Source of the DNA: Nanobdellota archaeon
GTDB taxonomy: Archaea; Nanobdellota; Nanobdellia; Woesearchaeales; JAHJBD01
Direction: 5' to 3'
Assembly: GCA_018813725.1 (NCBI GenBank)
Contig: JAHJBD010000094.1
Coordinates: forward strand, 1 to 7,516
DNA: 7,516 nt
Shown here: positions 1 to 5,581 of the stretch, in pieces
Layout: each line of letters opens with the position of its first letter
Numbering within the stretch: the stretch's first letter is position 1
The notes under the pieces: model-generated
What the model saw: only the letters and a program-made list of their open reading frames with translations
Told to the model about the DNA's origin: nothing
The model's database searches: none
Translations under genes and position numbers: made by a program

Positions 1-24
1 ATCAGCAGTAGTTTTGAATTTCAT
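1..24 (-). CDS. Possible start of the next operon gene, cut by the window edge
   Basis: An ATG at 24 on the minus strand opens eight codons (MKFKTTAD) that run off the left edge without a stop. An AGGT tetramer lies six bases upstream of the ATG and could serve as a weak ribosome binding site. The gap from the DUF58 stop codon is 44 bases, much longer than any junction inside the operon, so this gene may be read through from the operon or have its own promoter. Eight residues are too few to identify a product. It could also be a chance ATG. Confidence 0.35.
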
Positions 25-47
25 TTTATAACCTAAACAATAGGACG

Positions 48-55
48 TTTAAAAA
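48..55 (-). promoter_or_regulatory. Possible archaeal TATA box ahead of the left-edge gene
   Basis: The minus strand reads TTTTTAAA here, centred about 27 bases upstream of the ATG at 24. That is the usual TATA-box distance for a leaderless archaeal transcript starting at the start codon. The run of five T could equally act as a weak T-rich terminator for the operon. AT-rich octamers of this kind are common by chance, and no clear BRE element is visible. Confidence 0.2.
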
Positions 56-68
56 TGTTATGGTTCAC

Positions 69-926
69 CTATCTAATATTCTGCAGTATCTCATAGAAAG
101 CGTTGAACACAGGCTTATCAGTCGTTATCTGATGGTATGTATATCCTAGGTCAAGGCAGGCTTTTTCTATGTTTGCTGAATGCTTTGTAATAAGATCCCT
201 ATAGTGTTCGCGTAGGTTTGTACCTATATAGGTTATCATCTCTGTGTTTGTCTCTGCATCATGAAGCTTAAAATCACCTTCAACATTAAGCTTTTTTTCA
301 ATAGGGTCAAGGACATGCAGGACTTTTATCTGGTGTGTGCCTAATGTAAACAATGCTTCACGTATCTCTTCAATGTCAACCAAGAAATCTGAGATGATTA
401 TTATCAAGGATTTGGTGCCGATAAATCTCTTATACTGGTAAAGGCAGTCCCTAAGCTTGGAATGGCCGTCCATCTTTAGGTTGTTTAAGTAATCTATCAT
501 CGAGGCCAGCTGTGACATGCCTCTCTTTGGCTCAAAAATCTCAATCTGCTCTGAGAAGGTTGCAAACTGGAACTTCTCGTTGTCTTTCAAAGCAAGGTAT
601 GCAAAACCAACACCAAGCATTGCAGCATAATCAAACTTAGATACAGGTTTTCCAAAATTCATGCTCCCTGATATGTCAAGGATGATATGGACATTCAGGT
701 TTCGTTCTTCCTCATATGTCTTGACATAGAGGTTATCAGTCCTTGCGAAGACTTTCCAGTCAATGCTCCTGAAATCATCACCAGGCGCATAGATACGATG
801 CTCTTTAAACATTATGCCCCTGCCTTTAGCGATACTTTTTCTTGGACCGATATAGCTGGATGTGACTCTTTTATTCACTACAAGATTGAATCTTGCCAAC
901 TGGTCCAAAAATCCTGTATCGATCAT
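69..926 (-). CDS. DUF58 family protein with VWA metal site, soluble
   Basis: This 285-residue protein belongs to the DUF58 family, which regularly accompanies MoxR ATPases. The family signature is clear at residues 46-73: the GDD-R-IDW motif at 49-57, then AR, then LYVK and EEE. A VWA-type fold follows. Its metal-site motif is DISGSM (D84, S86, S88), and a later ISDF supplies D180. The usual MIDAS threonine position falls in a DGHSK stretch (153-157), so the third loop is less typical. No membrane segment is visible, whereas many bacterial DUF58 proteins carry two N-terminal helices, so this one is probably cytosolic. The ATG at 926 is the only possible start, because an in-frame stop lies just upstream with no start codon between. 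It overlaps the MoxR stop by four bases (ATGA) and has no Shine-Dalgarno sequence, which points to coupled translation with MoxR. The family assignment is firm; the biochemical role of DUF58 is not established. Confidence 0.94.
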   Translation of the reverse strand: MIDTGFLDQLARFNLVVNKRVTSSYIGPRKSIAKGRGIMFKEHRIYAPGDDFRSIDWKVFARTDNLYVKTYEEERNLNVHIILDISGSMNFGKPVSKFDYAAMLGVGFAYLALKDNEKFQFATFSEQIEIFEPKRGMSQLASMIDYLNNLKMDGHSKLRDCLYQYKRFIGTKSLIIIISDFLVDIEEIREALFTLGTHQIKVLHVLDPIEKKLNVEGDFKLHDAETNTEMITYIGTNLREHYRDLITKHSANIEKACLDLGYTYHQITTDKPVFNAFYEILQNIR

Positions 927-1858
927 TTTGCTTTTTTCAGTATGTCAGCTATGGCATCATCTGTCTTCATGCCTTTTCTTTCTGCTTCAAAGTTTAGGAT
1001 AATCCTATGCCTCAAGACTGGGAATGCCATCTCATGGATGTCCTCTGAACTGACATGGTTCCTGCCATGGATCAAGGCTCTTGCTTTTGCTGCCAGCACC
1101 AAACCTATAGATGCTCTTGGAGAAGCTCCGTACTGTACCAAATCTTTTCTTTCCCTTGTTGCCCTGATAATACTGATCGCCTTTTTCTTGATATCATTTG
1201 AAATTGGGACCTGTTTGGTCGTTTTCTGCAGATGCAAGAGCTGCTCTTTGTTCAGCAGGATCTTCACTTTTGCCTTTTCTGACCCTGAGGTGTAGATGTC
1301 AACTATCTTTTCCTCTTCATCTTCAGTGGGATAGCTTGCCATTATCTTAAGGAGAAACCTATCTGCCTGGGCTTCTGGCAAAGGATACGTACCTTCCTGC
1401 TCAATCGGATTTTGAGTTGCAAGCACAAAGAAAGGCAGGTCAAGCTTGAAAGTAGAGTTCCCTACTGTAACCTGCTGCTCCTGCATGGCTTCTAACAATG
1501 CAGATTGTGTCTTTGGAGTTGCCCTGTTGATCTCGTCTGCCAATAGGATATTGGCGAATACTGGCCCAGGCTGGAACTTGAACTGTCTTTTGCCAGCAAC
1601 TTCCTCTATGATGTAAGTTCCTGTGATATCCGACGGCATCAAGTCAGGAGTATTTTGGATACGATTGAATTTTAGGTCCATCGCATCTGCTAAAGTCTTG
1701 ACTGCCAGTGTTTTTGCAAGGCCTGGATAGCCTTCGAGCAGCGCATTGCTTTCGCACAGTACTGCTATCATGACCTGTTCGATCATCTCATTTTGGCCTA
1801 CAACCACTTTTCCTATTTCCTTATACAGTGTATCAAACACCATCTTGTAATCTTTCAT
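923..1858 (-). CDS. MoxR family AAA+ ATPase
   Basis: This 311-residue protein is a complete MoxR-type AAA+ ATPase. It shows the MoxR form of Walker A, GYPGLAKT (43-50), and Walker B LLADEINRA (105-113). Sensor 1 is in ATQNP (147-151), followed by the family signature EQEGTYPLPEAQ-DRF (153-168) with R167 as the likely arginine finger. Sensor 2 lies in GASPRA (244-249), and a helical lid region follows. MoxR ATPases are thought to act as chaperones that remodel or load metal or cofactor into targets together with VWA proteins, as in RavA-ViaA and NorQ-NorD. The longest frame opens at a TTG at 1873. The ATG at 1858 is preferred because GGAGGG sits six bases before it and nearly all family homology begins after it. 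Its ATG follows the upstream stop by one base. It is cytosolic, and its direct partner is probably the DUF58 protein encoded next to it. Confidence 0.96.
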   Translation of the reverse strand: MKDYKMVFDTLYKEIGKVVVGQNEMIEQVMIAVLCESNALLEGYPGLAKTLAVKTLADAMDLKFNRIQNTPDLMPSDITGTYIIEEVAGKRQFKFQPGPVFANILLADEINRATPKTQSALLEAMQEQQVTVGNSTFKLDLPFFVLATQNPIEQEGTYPLPEAQADRFLLKIMASYPTEDEEEKIVDIYTSGSEKAKVKILLNKEQLLHLQKTTKQVPISNDIKKKAISIIRATRERKDLVQYGASPRASIGLVLAAKARALIHGRNHVSSEDIHEMAFPVLRHRIILNFEAERKGMKTDDAIADILKKAK

Positions 1859-1859
1859 T

Positions 1860-2642
1860 TTATCCCTCCGCAAGTTTTAAAAAATAATTTTTGACAAGAT
1901 CCTGTTGCTCTTTAGGTATGTTCTCTTCAAAGGTATCACCAGACTCAGCTGTAGGGTCTGTAATATATGTCTTGTCAAATGTCTTACCTTTGAATTCACC
2001 CTCTTCTCTCACAGACACCTCATATGAAGAAGGCATCAGCCTGATATTGATCTCTTGGTTGCCTAACTGGAGCACATCAAGATTACCGTATATATCTTCT
2101 GTGATGTTAGTCTTGTAACTATCATTAAATGTCCCGTTCAGTTGGCCGCGCTGGCCAAGGAATGCTAGCATCCCTGGAAGGTCATCCTGCAGGAACCTCT
2201 TCGCCTGAAGTGAATGGGCAGTCACAGTGACAAGCGCGAATGACAGCAGCACTATTACGATCAAGCTTGCCACAACCCTTTTTACAGGGAAGAATGTTGA
2301 CGACCTTACATATTTGACCTTCTCTTTTATCTCTTTCTTGAGCTCATCTACAATAGGGTTTTCAAGGCCTATGTTGTCCCGCGCAGTCGTTATCTCTTCT
2401 CTCAGGTTAGGGTAGCTGTCTTCTACTTCTTGTATCTTATCTTTCTTTGCTTCAATGAAAAGGACAGTGATAAAATAAGCCATAGCTGATGCAATGGCAA
2501 AATACCGTGGAACAGTTGTAAGCGATATCACCAGCAGTAGAGAAAGGTAGATGATCACTGCATACAAGAACCTAACAAAAACCTCCTCTGTTACGATTGT
2601 GGAGTTCAGCTCTTTTAGTATCTTGGTTAATTTAACAGTCAT
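1860..2642 (-). CDS. Unrecognised three-pass membrane protein with C-terminal outer domain
   Basis: This 260-residue protein is not confidently recognised. Hydrophobic segments lie at about 25-43, 46-64 and 122-142. A charged linker (65-121), rich in lysine and glutamate, lies between the second and third. By the positive-inside rule this linker is cytoplasmic and the last 118 residues are outside. The linker contains a conserved-looking LREEITTARDN (80-90) and ENPIVDEL (94-101) stretch that reminds me of uncharacterised membrane proteins in other archaeal MoxR/DUF58 loci, but I cannot confirm this. The outer domain begins with a short helix and carries three N-X-S/T sequons close together (N169, N173, N179). 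The ATG at 2642 is the only usable start, because an in-frame stop lies five codons upstream. It overlaps the preceding gene by 11 bases and lacks a clear ribosome binding site, so translation is probably coupled. It ends one base before the MoxR ATG. It is a candidate adaptor between the cytosolic ATPase and the outer VWA proteins, by inference only. Confidence 0.85.
   Translation of the reverse strand: MTVKLTKILKELNSTIVTEEVFVRFLYAVIIYLSLLLVISLTTVPRYFAIASAMAYFITVLFIEAKKDKIQEVEDSYPNLREEITTARDNIGLENPIVDELKKEIKEKVKYVRSSTFFPVKRVVASLIVIVLLSFALVTVTAHSLQAKRFLQDDLPGMLAFLGQRGQLNGTFNDSYKTNITEDIYGNLDVLQLGNQEINIRLMPSSYEVSVREEGEFKGKTFDKTYITDPTAESGDTFEENIPKEQQDLVKNYFLKLAEG
1864..1869 (-). promoter_or_regulatory. 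Strong Shine-Dalgarno sequence of the MoxR gene
   Basis: GGAGGG lies on the minus strand, with the GGAGG core ending six bases before the ATG at 1858. It is embedded in the last codons of the upstream 260-residue gene, and it overlaps the first codons of the longer TTG-initiated frame. This decides the MoxR start in favour of 1858. Confidence 0.85.
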
Positions 2643-3123
2643 CGTGAGATAGCCCTAGCCCATCAAGGTAGTCGCATATATCCTCCTTTTCATCCTTTAG
2701 TGCATTGATGCTTGCCTTTGCAGCATCAAGATCGTCCTGAGTTTCTGCCAGCTCTGATTCCTTTACCGCCAGCTTCTGCTTTTCGCTTGCAAGGGTTGAT
2801 TTTGTGTCTGCAAGCTCAGTCTGCAGCTGAGATTTGTCTGTTTCAAGCTGCTCATTTTCCTGGCGCAAAACATCGTATTGCTCTGAAAGCGTCTGCTCCC
2901 TGGATTGCTTTACCTGAAGCTGAGCAGTGGTCTGGTTCAGTTTCATCTTCTCAACCTGCAAGGTTGTGCTGACATCTGTAAGCTCATCTATCTTGGACTC
3001 ATAGTTGCTGCTGAGGTTCGTGAATGTAGTCTCTGTATAAGAGCTGTAAAACGCAAAAGCTATGATTACAGCTGCAAGCAGCACGAGCAGCAACAGATTA
3101 ACATCTCTTTTCATGTATCCCAT
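2632..3123 (-). CDS. Single-pass membrane protein with long coiled coil, unknown function
   Basis: This 163-residue protein has a short basic N-terminus and one membrane segment (about 8-25). A long heptad-patterned region rich in Gln, Glu, Lys, Leu and Ser follows (about 36-148), typical of an extended coiled coil. Topology by charge puts the coiled coil outside the cell. The C-terminal tail holds the only two cysteines (C150 and C163, the last residue), flanking a short acidic stretch. The frame can be extended to a GTG at 3132. The ATG at 3123 is preferred because GAGGTG lies six bases before it, and the GTG would sit inside that site. The upstream stop is one base before the ATG, and the gene overlaps the next by 11 bases. 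Coiled-coil composition gives misleading similarity to many unrelated proteins, so no family is assigned. It may be a spacer, oligomerisation or scaffold part of the VWA complex. Confidence 0.85.
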   Translation of the reverse strand: MGYMKRDVNLLLLVLLAAVIIAFAFYSSYTETTFTNLSSNYESKIDELTDVSTTLQVEKMKLNQTTAQLQVKQSREQTLSEQYDVLRQENEQLETDKSQLQTELADTKSTLASEKQKLAVKESELAETQDDLDAAKASINALKDEKEDICDYLDGLGLSHDDC

Positions 3124-3124
3124 A

Positions 3125-5581
3125 TCATCCACCTCGATTGATCCTATATTCGTTAAGCCTTCTGATTATTATCTCGAGCAGCAGCAGGATCAGGGCCAAC
3201 ATAGCCAGTATCCAGCTGTAGCTTATTATCTCAATCTTTGGCTTTTTTGACTGAGTCTTTATGGCCTCTAAGATCGCATCAATATCCTCAGGATTAAATA
3301 TTTTTCCGCCAGTATCCTCCACTGCTGACAAAAAGTTTTGATTGACACCCAGGTTATAATATTCTTCTGGGTTGTTAACAGCAACCTTAGCCCCCATCAC
3401 TTCATGTATGCCGAGAGTATCTGAAGAATAATCAGCCAAATATTTATTAGGACCTTCTTTCCTGAACTTAATATCTGAATCTGGCAGCTCTATTGAAGTT
3501 AACTGTATTGTTGTTGGCTGGCCTAAGGATGTGTCTGCAATAGATATATCATAAGCGCTTTTCCTATTCAGGTCACCTATTGCCCAATTTACTGTCCTTG
3601 TTATAAGTTCAGAAGTGTTTCTCTTAAGCAGAAGACCTGCCCACTCTGTCCCATCGTCAGTAGCTAAGGCAGCAACCCTGCCAAGACCAAACCTCCAGGC
3701 TGCCAGGATAGGTATCTTTTTGTTTGTGGTCACCAATAATCGTGCTGAAGGTTTTGGCACAACAAAATTGTAGCCTGAGACTGTGGAGTCTATAGAAAGG
3801 CTCCTTGTTATAAAATGATTTGTGTCAAGTAGCACCAAGGAGTTTAGGAATTCCTTATCCTGGTCAGATTCGCCAAATATGACTTTCAGACGGTTCTTTA
3901 CATCTATAGGAAAATAGATACCATTACCCAAAAGGGCGATCTGGCTTAGGAACTGGTCATCACGAGTAGAACTTACAACACCGTTGACGTTGGTGTCTGT
4001 GCCTGCGCCAACAACATATATCTTTGCGCCCATTGAAGCGATCTCCATGGCCTTCTCTCTGGTCTTCTGCCTCAAAGCCTCGTTTGTTGTCTGGCCGTCT
4101 GAGATAAAGATAATGTTTCGGCTGCCTGATTTCTGCCTTAGCATCTTGAATGCTTCGTTAAGTCCATAGTCAAATGGTGACTGGCCGTCCAATGTAAGGC
4201 TGGATACTCTCCAGACAGTTGTATTCAGATGATCTCGCAAAGGTAAGATCTCAGATATTACTCCATGCTGAGCGGTAATGCCTCCTGGAGCGCTGAAAGC
4301 GATAACACCGACATTGTCATTCTCATCAAGGCTTTCTAAAACTGACAACACCTGGCTCTTCATCAAAGGAAGGTGCCCGTATGTGCCCTGAGAGCGATCT
4401 ATGACTACCACTATATTGACATCGCTGTCTTCATCCTCTTCACCTGCACCGATGCTCACTGGAAGCAATGTTTCTATCAGAGTCCCTTTATAGCTTCGCT
4501 CGTATGAGTTTTCACCTCCGACAAAGAGTATTCCGTTGCCGTTTGAGGCATAATCTGACAGCTGGTTGATCTTTGGAGCCAAGATATTTCCAGGGATATC
4601 ATTAAGTATCACAGCAAAATAGCTGCTTAGGTCTGCAGGGATCTCTGTTGCTGAAGTTATGTCGTAGATTTTTTCAAGCGCCTGGTAAAGCGGCGGTGAA
4701 TTTCTCTGGGTAACAAAAAGCACAGCTGGCCTTGTGTATATCTTGACAGTCTTATAGAAGATGTTATTCTCTCCGTAAGTATCATCACTTGGGTTGGTAA
4801 TCTGCGCAGTGACAGTATGGTGACCTGTGGTTGAAAAAGATTTTCTGATCTGCATGCTTGTTGAGCCTTCAACATCCCTGTCAAAATAGGGTTCATCATC
4901 AATAGTTATGGTCAAGTGGTAGTTGACAGTGCTTCCGATATTGTTCACAGATACTTCATATATATCCTCAACCTCGATTATCTGTTCTGTTGGGCCGATA
5001 ATCGTAACAGCTACGTCGGTTTTTTCAGGAGTTAGCTCTATCGTATGGATAGTAGAATTGATGCTTGAAGCGAATTCAACCATGTCTAGCAAGCTTTTGC
5101 CGTCGTTATTGTTCCCGTCAGTGATTACCAAGACATTGTCATTTCCTTGGATATTGTTAAGTATGCCGTCACCGATATTAGACCTCATATCTGATCCGAT
5201 GTACCTTAGGTTGACTGGAAGTCCGCCTTCAAGCGCTTTGGCCATCTTTGCAGGGATGCCAGTATCAAACACTTCAAAAGAAGTAGTATTGTCTGCCAAT
5301 ATCAGCAAAGAGGTGTCACCTTCCACCATCCTTGTCTTTATCGAATATGGTGATGCTATCGCTACCAATATAAATGAAAATATCAATATCCTTGAGAGAA
5401 GCATAAGGAACCTGGCTAATCTGACTTTTGACTTGTATTCTTTCTTATCATCCTTGTTTGAAAATTTGATAAGATTCAGTTTCATGAATATGATCAGCAG
5501 TATGACTAGGGGGATTATGGCTAGAACCAGATAAGCGTGCCTGAAACAAAGCTCTGAGATGCAGTAGTTGCTAGGGATCAT
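3125..5581 (-). CDS. Large membrane protein with two VWA-like regions and an amidotransferase-like fold
   Basis: This 818-residue protein starts with two membrane segments (about 16-33 and 57-77) around a lysine-rich loop and ends with a third (787-805) and a basic tail, so the bulk lies outside. After an ASPY motif (77-80) comes a compact VWA-like region (about 88-185) with DNTTS (97-101) and ITDG (153-156). A beta-rich Ig-like region follows (about 187-282). A class I amidotransferase-like fold spans about 284-380; its strand ILFVGG (351-356) lacks the catalytic cysteine. A second VWA domain spans about 386-575, with DRSQG (395-399) and ISDG (493-496). A later WRFGLGRVAA-TDDG-EWA segment (629-648) is typical of VWA/amidotransferase-like proteins of this group. 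The ATG at 5581 shares one base with the upstream stop and has GAGGGG nine bases before it; a TTG at 5584 would add one residue. It is probably not an enzyme but a structural or binding partner of the MoxR system. The molecular target is unknown. Confidence 0.92.
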   Translation of the reverse strand: MIPSNYCISELCFRHAYLVLAIIPLVILLIIFMKLNLIKFSNKDDKKEYKSKVRLARFLMLLSRILIFSFILVAIASPYSIKTRMVEGDTSLLILADNTTSFEVFDTGIPAKMAKALEGGLPVNLRYIGSDMRSNIGDGILNNIQGNDNVLVITDGNNNDGKSLLDMVEFASSINSTIHTIELTPEKTDVAVTIIGPTEQIIEVEDIYEVSVNNIGSTVNYHLTITIDDEPYFDRDVEGSTSMQIRKSFSTTGHHTVTAQITNPSDDTYGENNIFYKTVKIYTRPAVLFVTQRNSPPLYQALEKIYDITSATEIPADLSSYFAVILNDIPGNILAPKINQLSDYASNGNGILFVGGENSYERSYKGTLIETLLPVSIGAGEEDEDSDVNIVVVIDRSQGTYGHLPLMKSQVLSVLESLDENDNVGVIAFSAPGGITAQHGVISEILPLRDHLNTTVWRVSSLTLDGQSPFDYGLNEAFKMLRQKSGSRNIIFISDGQTTNEALRQKTREKAMEIASMGAKIYVVGAGTDTNVNGVVSSTRDDQFLSQIALLGNGIYFPIDVKNRLKVIFGESDQDKEFLNSLVLLDTNHFITRSLSIDSTVSGYNFVVPKPSARLLVTTNKKIPILAAWRFGLGRVAALATDDGTEWAGLLLKRNTSELITRTVNWAIGDLNRKSAYDISIADTSLGQPTTIQLTSIELPDSDIKFRKEGPNKYLADYSSDTLGIHEVMGAKVAVNNPEEYYNLGVNQNFLSAVEDTGGKIFNPEDIDAILEAIKTQSKKPKIEIISYSWILAMLALILLLLEIIIRRLNEYRINRGG
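3130..3135 (-). promoter_or_regulatory. Strong Shine-Dalgarno sequence of the coiled-coil gene
   Basis: GAGGTG on the minus strand is separated by six bases (GATGAT) from the ATG at 3123. It lies within the last codons of the 818-residue gene. The GTG that would open the longer frame is the final three bases of this motif, which argues against that start. Confidence 0.85.

Noticed and set aside
302..465. Possible true amidotransferase activity in the two large VWA proteins (positions given as residues of the 601-residue protein)
   Set aside because: The strand-turn where the catalytic cysteine should lie reads ITGQPD in one protein and VGGENS in the other. With no cysteine, only the fold is likely retained.
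687..1295. A 202-codon plus-strand open frame opposite DUF58 and MoxR
   Set aside because: It lies antisense to two genes with clear family motifs, its translation is a cysteine/serine-rich shadow with no recognisable domain, and it spans the junction of both real genes.
1859..1873. TTG start at 1873 for MoxR
   Set aside because: The five added codons coincide with the Shine-Dalgarno sequence of the ATG at 1858, which is a better start.
3124..3132. GTG start at 3132 for the coiled-coil protein
   Set aside because: The GTG is part of the GAGGTG ribosome site that serves the ATG at 3123.
4657..4902. An 81-codon minus-strand frame inside the 818-residue gene
   Set aside because: It is a shifted frame inside an intact coding sequence. 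The host frame continues unbroken, so it is not a frameshift remnant.
4923..5534. A 203-codon plus-strand open frame opposite the 818-residue gene
   Set aside because: It is antisense to conserved membrane and VWA-like coding sequence, and its composition mirrors the opposite frame. There is no ribosome site or family match.
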